From Bifidobacterium callitrichidarum (lineage in GTDB: Bacteria; Actinomycetota; Actinomycetes; Actinomycetales; Bifidobacteriaceae), in contig NZ_QFFM01000022.1 of NCBI RefSeq assembly GCF_003129905.1, forward strand, positions 1-53,500: a stretch of DNA of 53,500 nucleotides. Direction: 5' to 3'. The first letter of the stretch is position 1. Each line of letters opens with the position of its first letter. Below are positions 1 to 7,705 of the stretch, piece by piece. The notes beneath the pieces are model-generated. The model was not told the DNA's origin and searched no databases. It saw nothing but the letters and a program-made list of their open reading frames with translations. Made by a program: the position numbers and the translations under genes.

Positions 1-1431
1 GTGTATCCGCGACAGGCTCGCCTGATTGGTGGTAGCGGGGGAATCGTTCTGACGTTTGCGCTTGGTGCCGGCCGGACGCCAGGTCTGGACGAGCTCGTAC
101 CAGATGCCGAACCACCAGACGAAGGCGAAGGCGAACAACGGCGACTTGGTAATCGAAATCGTGGAGAACACCGCCAGCGGGCAGACCAGGAAGAACAAGA
201 GGATCAGGAATCGTGCCCGGCCTCCGGCAAGCTTGGGGGTGGCGGAGGTGCCGGAGATACCGGAGATTGCCGAGGTGGCGACGCTATCGTCGGCAGCATC
301 ACGAGCGTCGGCGGCAGTGCTTCCGGAAGCGGGTGTTCCGGGTTTGCGGGTCATGGTTCCGCCGTCGGCGAGTCCGCCGATCCACGGACGGTTGAGGAAC
401 CGGTTCGCGGTGGCCGCGCAGCAGAACACGGCGAACAGCATCTGGACGGCGGCGAGGGCCACGATACCAGCGTCGTTCGAACCGGTCAGCGAGCGGGAGA
501 ACATCGCGACCGCGCCATAGACCACGGTGAGCACCACGTTATGCTGGTCGGTCAGGTAGGTGGGGTCGTCCGGCCACATGTAATGCGCGGTGGGGTAGAT
601 GTCCATCGGCACGAACGAGAAGAAGCCGATGTACGGCTGCTTCAGTCCGGTCCACTGGTTCCACGCCCAGCTGAACTCGCGGATCTGCGAGCGGATGTCC
701 GCGCCGAACGCCGCCAGCAGGGTGGTGGGCGCCCATAGCCAGCCGAGGAAGAGAATCAGCGCAAGCTTCCAGAACCGATCCGTGCCGCGGATGATCCAGC
801 GGTTCAGGAACACGAATCCCGTGGCGATGGCTGTGGTGATTTGCCGCGGGGAGATACGGAGGCGGGGACGGGGGCGGGAATCGGCGGAACGTTGGTGGGC
901 GGTCGATTTGGGGGAGTCCGTTGCCGGGACTGCTTCGGATGTTGAACCGGAGTCGATCGGTGCGGCTGTGCCGGCTGTGGTGACGGTGCTTGCGTCAGTG
1001 GGGCCCGTCGATTCGGCGTCGCTGGGTTCGTCGCCGGACATGACAGTCGTCGTTGCTTCGGAATGCTGAGACGAGCGATGACGGGGAGTGAAGTACCGGC
1101 CAACGAACCGATGCCAACGTTCGCCAAGCATGGCGGGCAGCACCCGACCGGTGCCGGCGAACCGGACCAGCAGCAGGATGATGCCGAGATAGATGACGAA
1201 CGAGCCCGCGAAGATGGCGGTGTTCGTCCAGTTCCAGTTGGCGATGGTGCCGTTCTCGAAGTCCCAGTACAACGGGCCGACCGCGGTGCACAGGGCCAGC
1301 CACAGGCAGGCCAGCACCGCCAGCGTCCACCGTGCGACTGCTCCCACACGGTGCCACGCGGGGTGCGCGTACGTGCGGGAGTCGGGGTGGTGCGATGCGG
1401 CGGCAGGCTTCGAGATGGCTGGTGACGTCAT
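1..1431 (-). CDS. Polytopic membrane protein, DUF6020/GT-C-like, 3' end outside window
   Basis: An open frame of 477 codons runs from an ATG at 1431 to the left edge without a stop, so the C-terminus is missing. Hydrophobic segments lie near residues 32-50, 66-86, 205-225, 285-335 and at the truncated end. A low-complexity Ser/Thr/Asp-rich cytosolic-looking stretch at about 118-180 separates the second and third segments. The loop containing FSWAWNQWTG and the acidic, His-containing loop after it resemble the extracytoplasmic loops of GT-C-type or DUF6020 membrane proteins; this assignment is from memory and unverified. A role in cell-surface polysaccharide assembly is plausible but is inference. 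It is oriented away from the sugar locus and does not look part of it. Confidence 0.6.
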   Translation of the reverse strand, partial: MTSPAISKPAAASHHPDSRTYAHPAWHRVGAVARWTLAVLACLWLALCTAVGPLYWDFENGTIANWNWTNTAIFAGSFVIYLGIILLLVRFAGTGRVLPAMLGERWHRFVGRYFTPRHRSSQHSEATTTVMSGDEPSDAESTGPTDASTVTTAGTAAPIDSGSTSEAVPATDSPKSTAHQRSADSRPRPRLRISPRQITTAIATGFVFLNRWIIRGTDRFWKLALILFLGWLWAPTTLLAAFGADIRSQIREFSWAWNQWTGLKQPYIGFFSFVPMDIYPTAHYMWPDDPTYLTDQHNVVLTVVYGAVAMFSRSLTGSNDAGIVALAAVQMLFAVFCCAATANRFLNRPWIGGLADGGTMTRKPGTPASGSTAADARDAADDSVATSAISGISGTSATPKLAGGRARFLILLFFLVCPLAVFSTISITKSPLFAFAFVWWFGIWYELVQTWRPAGTKRKRQNDSPATTNQASLSRIH

Positions 1432-1773
1432 GTCAGTCAATGGTAGCCGCATACGCCAACTGCGATGCCGCGAGTGACTGTTGGGATGCGGGACGATCCG
1501 GCGATTGTGGTGTTTTGGGCACATTATCCCGCAGCTTGTCAGGTCACGGGTGCGGACGATATCGCGATAATGGCGGAATTCCGTGGATTTGCCGTTGTCG
1601 GGGTGTGAAATGAAACGTGTGGCAATCGTTTGACGTGCTTATGGGGGCAAGCGGATGCGGGACGATGCGCGAAAAATCGCGATATGCATCCATCGTCCCG
1701 CGCGGAACCTGCGTTAGCCGCTGAACGGCAAGGCGGGCGGACTCAAGAGGAGAGGGAGGGGAGTCCCCTCGAA
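1432..1773. other. Intergenic region, no gene seen
   Basis: No convincing coding frame on either strand. It contains one clear inverted repeat (1657-1701) and a second copy of the motif GCGGGACGAT near 1487. It lies downstream of the yesL-like gene and upstream of the membrane-protein gene, both on the minus strand, so it should hold a terminator for the former and a promoter for the latter. I cannot pick out a convincing promoter. Confidence 0.5.
1657..1701. repeat. Inverted repeat, 11-bp arms GCGGGACGATG/CATCGTCCCGC
   Basis: Perfect 11-bp arms at 1657-1667 and 1691-1701 are separated by 23 nt that contain a smaller CGCG...CGCG stem. It may be a terminator-like hairpin for the minus-strand yesL-like gene or an operator for the membrane-protein gene. 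There is no T-run, so the role is open. Confidence 0.55.
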
Positions 1774-2421
1774 TCAGTCGTGGGCGTTGATGAAGGTGGG
1801 GCGCTCCACCGGGCCCATGCCGCCGTAGCGTTTGAATCCCCACAGGAAGACGAGCGACTTGGCGTAGGCACCCCAGGCGACGCCGAAGATTAGCACCAGC
1901 ACGCGGATGAACGGAATGAAGTACGCCACCGCGAGCAGCAGCACGTCGATGGCGAGCAGCGCGAGCGTGCAGGGGAAGGCGCGCCAGGGGAACATTGCCG
2001 CCAGCTTCCACTGGGTGCCGAGCGGGTTCTCGAAACGGGCCTGCATGGGGAAGAGGTATTCGGCCGTGAGCGTTACGATCACCGCCGCAATAATAAGGAC
2101 GACGAGCGGAACATATGAGATGTTGGCGTCCCACGCGCTCCAGAACGCGAGACCGAAGATGATGGCCGCCGCCAGCACCATGACGATGAGGCCGGAGATG
2201 AGCCCGTGCTTGAACTCGCGCTTGAACCGGCGCAGGTATTCATGGACGAGCCTGATGTCGTCGTGCTCGTCGTAGGCGAACATCGTGCTGTACAGCGCGG
2301 CGCGGGCCGGGCCGATGGTGACGACGGGGACCAGCGTGACCAGATAGACCAGGTTCAGTGCGGTGAAACGGACCAGGGTGTCCATGAACCGCCAGAACGG
2401 CGCATTGGTATTGAACTTCAT
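1774..2421 (-). CDS. YesL-like (DUF624) integral membrane protein
   Basis: 215 aa with an N-terminal pattern typical of the YesL/DUF624 family: MKFNTNAPFWRFMDTLVRF, then a hydrophobic helix followed by PARAALYSTMFAY. About five membrane helices are visible, near residues 22-45, 75-92, 101-122, 145-175 and 180-200. The RBS AGGAGGAG precedes the ATG. Members of this family commonly neighbour LplABC-type oligosaccharide ABC transporters; the exact role is unknown and is often assumed to be accessory to transport. Here it is divergently oriented from the ABC permease gene, and each side of the shared intergenic region has its own copy of the TTATTTATAA operator. That supports co-regulation with the xyloglucan-type locus. 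Confidence 0.8.
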   Translation of the reverse strand: MKFNTNAPFWRFMDTLVRFTALNLVYLVTLVPVVTIGPARAALYSTMFAYDEHDDIRLVHEYLRRFKREFKHGLISGLIVMVLAAAIIFGLAFWSAWDANISYVPLVVLIIAAVIVTLTAEYLFPMQARFENPLGTQWKLAAMFPWRAFPCTLALLAIDVLLLAVAYFIPFIRVLVLIFGVAWGAYAKSLVFLWGFKRYGGMGPVERPTFINAHD

Positions 2422-2493
2422 CGTTCTCCTCCTGCTTTTGATGACGCTGTGATAAGTACTTCATTGCCGGTGCTCCAGCGGAGCGCGACACGC

Positions 2494-2515
2494 TTATTTA
2501 TAAGTATATAAATAA
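2494..2515. promoter_or_regulatory. Operator copy 1 (TTATTTATAA inverted repeat)
   Basis: TTATTTATAA at 2494-2503 and ATATAAATAA at 2506-2515, with a 2-nt centre and one mismatch between the arms. It lies 73 nt upstream of the yesL-like start codon. The same element recurs at 2618, 12119 and 24307, each time upstream of a sugar-locus gene. Confidence 0.8.
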
Positions 2516-2601
2516 AAATTTGATTGGTCGAATTCCGCGAGTTTCCAACGGTTTTCGGGCTCCTTTGACGTGCGTGAAGGGGGTATCGAGCATCCCCCGA
2601 G

Positions 2602-2630
2602 TTGACAGGGAAAATTCTTATTTATAAACT
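2602..2630 (+). promoter_or_regulatory. Promoter of ABC transporter operon
   Basis: A perfect -35 hexamer TTGACA (2602-2607), a 17-bp spacer and the -10-like TAAACT (2625-2630). Operator copy 2 covers the -10 element, which is the geometry of a repressed promoter. Confidence 0.7.
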
Positions 2631-2639
2631 TATAAACAA
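2618..2639. promoter_or_regulatory. Operator copy 2 (TTATTTATAA inverted repeat)
   Basis: TTATTTATAA at 2618-2627 and TTATAAACAA at 2630-2639, with a 2-nt centre and one mismatch between arms. It overlaps the -10 hexamer of the ABC operon promoter, so a bound regulator should block RNA polymerase. Confidence 0.82.
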
Positions 2640-2714
2640 GAGAAAAGAAGACGACGGGATGCGAAACGGATCGCACCCACGTGATCTTCGCTGCATTGCT
2701 TCAAAGGAGACAAG

Positions 2715-3755
2715 ATGCAGAACGTTGCAACCACGGACGGCGAAGTCGGGCTTGCCGCGGACGGCACTGTGACCGCCGATGCCAAGCCGGCGCGCAACCG
2801 TCGTGATCGTCGCGCCGCCAACAAGGCGAAGAAGATGCTTCCCGGCACCGACTACAACAAGCGCCACGGCCTCAAGCTGTTCCTGCTCGTCGCGCCGCTG
2901 CTGGTCATGGTGGTGCTCTTCAGCTACCTGCCGCTGTTCGGCTGGATCTACGCCTTCTACGACTACCAGCCGCCGATCCCGCTGTCCGAGAGTGAGTTCG
3001 TGGGCCTGCAGTGGTTCCAGCTGCTGGTGCAGAACCCGGCGCAGCTCGCCAAGATCGGCCAGGTGCTCATGAACACCTTCGCCATGTCCGGTCTGAACAT
3101 CCTGACCTCGTTCTTCCCGGTGATCTTCGCCATCGCTTTGAACGAGATCCGCGCCAAGTGGTTCAAGAACCTCATCCAGACGCTCACCACGCTGCCGAAC
3201 TTCATCTCCTGGGTGCTCGTCTACTCGATCGCCTTCGCGATGTTCTCCTCCTCCGGCATGATCAACGAGCTGCTGCAGAACCTGCACCTGATCACTGAGC
3301 CCATCAAGTTCCTCGACTCCGGCGACCACATCTGGCTCAAGATGCTGCTGTGGAACCTGTGGAAGGGCCTCGGCTGGGGCTCCATCATGTACCTCGCAGG
3401 CATCGCCGGCATCGACCAGGAGCTGTACGAGGCCGCGCAGGTGGACGGCGCCAACCGCTTCCAGCAGATCATTCACGTGACCATCCCGCAGCTGCTGCCC
3501 ACCTACTTCGTGCTGCTGATGCTCTCCATCTCCAACTTCCTCAACAACGGCATGGACCAGTACTACGTCTTCCAGAACAACTTCAACCAGAAGTGGATCG
3601 AAGTGCTCGACCTGTACGTGTACAACGTCGGCCTTGGCAACTCCAGCCTCTCCCTGGGTACCGCGATCTCCATCCTGAAGTCGCTGGTCTCCGTGGCGCT
3701 GCTGTTCATCGTCAACTGGCTGTCCAAGCGCACCCGCGGCGAGGGCATCGTCTGA
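2715..3755 (+). CDS. ABC transporter permease, LplB type
   Basis: 346 aa. After a basic, hydrophilic N-terminus of about 60 residues (KPARNRRDRRAANKAKK) there are roughly six membrane helices. The cytoplasmic EAA loop of binding-protein-dependent permeases is clear: EAAQVDGANRFQQ, near residues 238-250. The sequence fits the LplB/YtcP/UgpA group that imports oligosaccharides. The start follows a good RBS (AAAGGAGAC). It is first in an operon with a second permease (43-nt gap) and a lipoprotein binding protein. No ATP-binding subunit is encoded nearby; such systems often share an MsmK-type ATPase encoded elsewhere. The predicted substrate, xyloglucan oligosaccharide, is inferred from the neighbouring hydrolases. 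Confidence 0.9.
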   Translation: MQNVATTDGEVGLAADGTVTADAKPARNRRDRRAANKAKKMLPGTDYNKRHGLKLFLLVAPLLVMVVLFSYLPLFGWIYAFYDYQPPIPLSESEFVGLQWFQLLVQNPAQLAKIGQVLMNTFAMSGLNILTSFFPVIFAIALNEIRAKWFKNLIQTLTTLPNFISWVLVYSIAFAMFSSSGMINELLQNLHLITEPIKFLDSGDHIWLKMLLWNLWKGLGWGSIMYLAGIAGIDQELYEAAQVDGANRFQQIIHVTIPQLLPTYFVLLMLSISNFLNNGMDQYYVFQNNFNQKWIEVLDLYVYNVGLGNSSLSLGTAISILKSLVSVALLFIVNWLSKRTRGEGIV

Positions 3756-3798
3756 TCGCCCCAAGCAGAAGTCAACGCGAGATTTGTAAGGAATAATC

Positions 3799-4719
3799 AT
3801 GGCAAAGCAGAAGTCAAGCGTCTCGCCGGCGATGCGTCGCACCACGGGTGAGAAGGTCTACAACGTATTCAACATCGTGGTGCTGTCCCTGTTCGCACTG
3901 ATCTGCACCTACCCGTTCTACTACCTGATCATCAACTCGCTGTCCGACAACAACCTGTCGGCGGCCGGCGAGGTGACCTGGTGGTTCAAGGGCTTCCACC
4001 TGCAGAACTATAAGGACGTGCTGGCCCTGTCCGGCCTCGGCCGCGCCGCGTGGATCTCCTTGGCCCGTACCGTGATCGGCACCGCCCTCACCGTGCTCGC
4101 CAGCGCCTACCTGGGCTTCATGTTCACGCAGAAGAAGATGTGGGCCCGTTCGTTCTGGTACCGCTTCGTGGTCATCACGATGTACTTCAACGCCGGCCTG
4201 ATCCCGATGTTCATCACGATGAAGAACCTCGGCCTGACCAACAACTTCTGGGTGTACATCCTGCCCGCCGTCGTTCAGCCGTTCAACATCATCCTGGTCA
4301 AGACCTACATCGAGTCCATCCCGAACTCCCTGCAGGAGGCCGCCGAGATGGACGGCGCCGGAACACTGACGATCTTCGGCAAGATCGTGCTGCCGATGTG
4401 CACGCCGATCCTGGCCACGGTCGCCATCTTCTCCGCCGTCGGACAGTGGAACTCCTTCCAGGACACGCTGATCTACATGACCGACGACAAGCTCTACTCC
4501 CTGCAGTACCTGCTGTACACCTACATCAACCAGGCGAGCGCACTGGCCAACGCGGCCAAGGCGAACGCGGCGAACGTGGCGGCCCTGGCCTCCGCGGCAA
4601 CCCCGACCTCGATCCGCATGACGGTCTCCGTGATCGTGGTGCTCCCGATCATGTTCGTCTACCCGTTCTTCCAGCGCTTCTTCGTCAAGGGCATGATGCT
4701 GGGTGCGGTCAAGGGCTGA
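3799..4719 (+). CDS. ABC transporter permease, LplC type
   Basis: 306 aa with about six membrane helices. The EAA loop EAAEMDGAGTLTIFGKIVLP lies near residues 179-198, and the C-terminal YPFFQRFFVKGMMLGAVKG signature is typical of LplC/YtcP/AraQ-type permeases. An RBS-like AAGGAA sits 6 nt before the ATG. It follows the first permease with a 43-nt gap and should form a heterodimer with it. A helical Ala/Asn-rich stretch (ASALANAAKANAANVAALASAA, residues about 248-269) in a late loop is unusually low in complexity and may be lineage-specific. The gap to the binding-protein gene contains a hairpin that may shape differential expression. Confidence 0.9.
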   Translation: MAKQKSSVSPAMRRTTGEKVYNVFNIVVLSLFALICTYPFYYLIINSLSDNNLSAAGEVTWWFKGFHLQNYKDVLALSGLGRAAWISLARTVIGTALTVLASAYLGFMFTQKKMWARSFWYRFVVITMYFNAGLIPMFITMKNLGLTNNFWVYILPAVVQPFNIILVKTYIESIPNSLQEAAEMDGAGTLTIFGKIVLPMCTPILATVAIFSAVGQWNSFQDTLIYMTDDKLYSLQYLLYTYINQASALANAAKANAANVAALASAATPTSIRMTVSVIVVLPIMFVYPFFQRFFVKGMMLGAVKG

Positions 4720-4729
4720 GCCGTTAAGC

Positions 4730-4750
4730 GGACAGTCCAGTGGACTGTCC
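4730..4750. repeat. Intercistronic palindrome GGACAGTCCA-G-TGGACTGTCC
   Basis: A perfect 10-bp inverted repeat with a 1-nt centre immediately after the second permease gene. It is followed to about 4830 by degenerate GAGCGA-rich inverted motifs. Hairpins between permease and binding-protein genes commonly stabilise or attenuate segments of transporter mRNAs. There is no T-run, so it is probably not a full terminator. Confidence 0.6.
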
Positions 4751-4928
4751 GTAGGCTCAGCCTGAGCGAGGCGGTAGCCGAGCGAAGGTCGGATTGAGTC
4801 CGAGCGAAGCGAGGTCCGTTCTTGCAGGGGCCGAAGGCGATAACACAACGAAGCGGGGAACCCGCTAATACTTCTTAACCAATCGTTACAGGAAACAAAG
4901 GAACAAAAGAAACAAGGAGGTTTCCATT

Positions 4929-6689
4929 ATGGAACTCAAGAAGAAGCTCACCTCGGTGCTGGCCGTCGGCCTGGCCGCGGCGATGACGTTCTCGCTGGCC
5001 GCCTGCGGCAGCGACACCGCGGCCGATGAGAAGGACGACGGTTCGCTGGTCACCATCGACGTGTTCGATTCGCTGGCCAACCAGCAGGGTGAGCAGAAGG
5101 GCTGGTTCGCCAAGATGGTGCAGGACAAGTTCAACCTGAAGCTCAACATCATCGCCCCGAACGTCTCCGGCGGCGACACCGTCTTCGACACCCGCGCCGC
5201 CTCCGGCTCCCTGGGCGACCTCATCATCACCAGCACCGGCAACGGCCGTCTGCAGAAGCTCGTCAAGGCCAACCTGGTCACCGACATGACGCCGTACTAC
5301 AGCAAGATGACCAACGTCAAGAAGTACCAGAACGCGGTCGACTCCGTCACCAAGCAGGCCGGCAAGGATGGCGTGTGGGGCATTCCGCAGGGCGTCTCCT
5401 CCTCCGATCCGTCCAGCCCGAGCGAGGGCATGGAGCCCACCTCCGCCCCGTACATCCGCTGGGAGTACTACAAGGAGCTCGGCTACCCGCAGATCAAGGA
5501 CCTCGACTCCTTCCTCGACGTGCTCAAGGACATGCAGGACCTGGCCCGCAAGGAAACCGGCCAGGATGACATCTACGCCTTCTCCCTGTTCAAGGATTGG
5601 GACGGCGACGTGATGAACAACGCCTCCGCCATCGTCAACTGGCTCGGCTACCAGGCCCAGGGCTCCGTGTTCGTGAGCGCCGACGGCAAGGACGTGCAGC
5701 CGGCCACCAAGGAGGGCGGCGTCTACGAGCAGGCCCTCGAGTTCCTCAACAAGGCCGAGCAGATGGGTCTCGTGGATCCCGAATCCACCACCCAGGATTG
5801 GGACACCATGCAGAACAAGGTGACCAACGGCAAGACCCTCGTCTCCATCTTCAGCTGGCTGGGCAAGCCGCGTATGAACTCCGATGAGAACAAGGCCAAG
5901 GGCGTGGGCTTCATGCTCGCCCCGCTGCAGACCATGAAGGTCTACTCCACCGGCTTCACCCCGGACGGTGACGGCTCCACCATCATCGCCATCGGCTCCA
6001 AGTCCAAGTACAAGGAGCGCATCGCCAAGTTCATCGACTGGCTGTACTCCTCCGAGGGCGTGTACGCCGCAGCCTCCAACGCCGGCGGTGCCGCCTGCCC
6101 GGAGAGCCTCGGCTGCTGGACCAAGGGCGATGACGGCAAGCCGCAGCTCACCGACTTCGGCAAGCAGGCCATGAACGGCGACCACGCGAACCTCAAGATC
6201 TCCGACAAGCTCGGCGGCGGCACCTACGACAGCGGCTTCTCCCTGCTGAACTTCAAGGCCGTGCAGCAGAACGACATCGACTCCGAGACCGGCGCCGCGT
6301 TCAACCCGCAGCTGTGGGAGTCCGAGGCCGACACCTCCGCTCTGTTCAAGGACTGGTCCGAGCACATGGGCGGCGCCACCAGCGACATCGACTACCTGCA
6401 GAAGAACAACCTGCTCGCCGTCGCCCCCGGTGCTTCCTACACCACCCCGCAGGAGGAGTCCACGGTCTCCGCCACCCGCAGCTCCATCAAGACCGAGGTC
6501 GTCAACGCCTCCTGGAACGCCCTGGTGGCCAAGTCCGACTCCGAGTTCGCCAAGGTGCTCAAGGACGCCCGCCAGCAGGTCAAGGATCTGGGCTACGACA
6601 GCGTGCTCAAGGTCGACGAGCAGAACGCCAAGGACTGGATCAAGGCCCGTCAGGAAGTCGTCAAGCAGTACAAGGCCGACTCCAAGTGA
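4929..6689 (+). CDS. Oligosaccharide-binding lipoprotein of ABC transporter (LplA type)
   Basis: 586 aa. The N-terminus is a lipoprotein signal: MELKKKLTSVLAVGLAAAMT, then the lipobox LAAC with Cys26 as the predicted lipidated residue. The mature part has the length and aromatic richness of the large LplA-type (about 550-600 aa) family 1 solute-binding proteins. A strong RBS (AAGGAGG) precedes the ATG. It completes the transporter started by the two upstream permeases and would sit anchored on the outer face of the membrane, choosing the ligand. The ligand is not readable from sequence; the gene set points to xyloglucan oligosaccharides. A strong terminator follows at 6834. Confidence 0.92.
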   Translation: MELKKKLTSVLAVGLAAAMTFSLAACGSDTAADEKDDGSLVTIDVFDSLANQQGEQKGWFAKMVQDKFNLKLNIIAPNVSGGDTVFDTRAASGSLGDLIITSTGNGRLQKLVKANLVTDMTPYYSKMTNVKKYQNAVDSVTKQAGKDGVWGIPQGVSSSDPSSPSEGMEPTSAPYIRWEYYKELGYPQIKDLDSFLDVLKDMQDLARKETGQDDIYAFSLFKDWDGDVMNNASAIVNWLGYQAQGSVFVSADGKDVQPATKEGGVYEQALEFLNKAEQMGLVDPESTTQDWDTMQNKVTNGKTLVSIFSWLGKPRMNSDENKAKGVGFMLAPLQTMKVYSTGFTPDGDGSTIIAIGSKSKYKERIAKFIDWLYSSEGVYAAASNAGGAACPESLGCWTKGDDGKPQLTDFGKQAMNGDHANLKISDKLGGGTYDSGFSLLNFKAVQQNDIDSETGAAFNPQLWESEADTSALFKDWSEHMGGATSDIDYLQKNNLLAVAPGASYTTPQEESTVSATRSSIKTEVVNASWNALVAKSDSEFAKVLKDARQQVKDLGYDSVLKVDEQNAKDWIKARQEVVKQYKADSK

Positions 6690-6700
6690 TGATCTGATTC

Positions 6701-6796
6701 GGCTCCTCTAGGGGAGACGGGAACCCGGTTACGGGTTATACCGCAACTCCCCTCAGTCACACTTCGTGTGACAGCTCCCCTCGGGGAGGGGGAGCC
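6701..6796. repeat. Dispersed palindromic repeat, paired copy
   Basis: A GGCTCC...GGGGAG copy is followed by an inverted CTCCCCTCAGTCAC...GTGACAGCTCCCCTC...GGAGCC copy. It is a member of the family GGCTCCCCTC-n-GAGGGGAGCTGTC/GACTGAGGGGAGCC seen throughout the non-mobile part of the window. Confidence 0.75.
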
Positions 6797-6833
6797 GAGT
6801 CTGACCCCGCCAAAGACAACTTAGGCCTTTCCG

Positions 6834-6877
6834 ATTGCGCGGTGGCCCCGCTCCTCCCCGGGCCACCGCGCAATTTT
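6834..6877 (+). terminator. Rho-independent terminator after ABC operon
   Basis: A 15-bp perfect stem (6834-6848 with 6860-6874, ATTGCGCGGTGGCCC and its complement), an 11-nt C-rich loop and a short T-run. It should end the permease-permease-lipoprotein transcript and uncouple it from the hydrolase genes. Confidence 0.85.
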
Positions 6878-6942
6878 CATATCCACTCCTTCCGAATCCC
6901 ACGATTTCCCGCGATCTCCCTTTCCAAACAACTCCTCTCTTT

Positions 6943-6993
6943 GGCTGCCCTCATCGAGGGGAGCTGTCACGCCGAACGTGACTGAGGGGAGCC
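6943..6993. repeat. Dispersed palindromic repeat
   Basis: A single copy of the GGCTnCCCTC...GAGGGGAGCTGTCAC...GTGACTGAGGGGAGCC family, 35 nt before the SGNH esterase start. It occupies the space where a promoter or leader would be. Confidence 0.75.
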
Positions 6994-7027
6994 ACGAACA
7001 CGACGCACCGTATCAAAGCGACTTATC

Positions 7028-7705
7028 ATGCTGATCTTCCCGAAACACTCTCGCATCGTCTTCATGGGCGACTCCATCACCGACGCCGGCCGCGACCGCA
7101 CCGCCTTCCCCGGCGGCTGGGGCTACGGCACCGGCTACGTGAACGCCCTGCACAACCTGCTCACCGCCGTCTACCCGGACCGCGCGCTGTGCACCATCAA
7201 CTCCGGCGTCAGCGGCGACGACATCGTGGCGTTGGCGGACCGCTGGCAGCAGGACGTCATCGACCTCAAGCCCGACTACGTGTCCGTGATGGTCGGCGTC
7301 AACGACGCCTGGCGCTACTTCGACGGTCCGCTGTGGCAGGCCCGCCTCAACACCGTGGAGGACTTCGAGCGGATCTACGACGACCTGCTGACCCGAACCA
7401 AGGAGGCCCTGCCGGACCTCAAGGGCATCATCGTGATGCGCCCGTTCATGTTCGAGCCGAACCCGGCCGACCAGATGCGCGCCAAGATCGAGGAATTCGC
7501 CGCCGCATCGCAGCGCGTGGCCGAACGCCACGGCGCGATCTTCGTGGACACGCAGGCCGCCGTGGACCACTGGCTCACCCAGCTGCACGGCTGCCTGGCC
7601 AGCCAGGACCGCGTGCACCCGTACGAGCGCGGCGCGATGATCATCGCCCGTTCGTGGTGCCAGGCCGTGGGCTTCGATTGGAACAGGAGCACCTTCGATG
7701 ATTGA
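7028..7705 (+). CDS. SGNH/GDSL-family esterase, probable carbohydrate deacetylase
   Basis: 225 aa, no signal peptide, so cytoplasmic. Block I is VFMGDSITDAGRD with the nucleophile Ser16. Block II glycine is in SGVSGDD, the block III Asn is in MVGVNDAW, and the catalytic Asp/His pair is in DRVHPYERGA near the C-terminus. Family knowledge: SGNH esterases of this size in polysaccharide loci usually remove O-acetyl groups. Xyloglucan galactose is often O-acetylated, which fits the neighbours. It overlaps the following GH29 gene by 8 nt, so the two are probably translationally coupled. The RBS is weak. A general lipase/esterase role cannot be excluded. Confidence 0.85.
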   Translation: MLIFPKHSRIVFMGDSITDAGRDRTAFPGGWGYGTGYVNALHNLLTAVYPDRALCTINSGVSGDDIVALADRWQQDVIDLKPDYVSVMVGVNDAWRYFDGPLWQARLNTVEDFERIYDDLLTRTKEALPDLKGIIVMRPFMFEPNPADQMRAKIEEFAAASQRVAERHGAIFVDTQAAVDHWLTQLHGCLASQDRVHPYERGAMIIARSWCQAVGFDWNRSTFDD

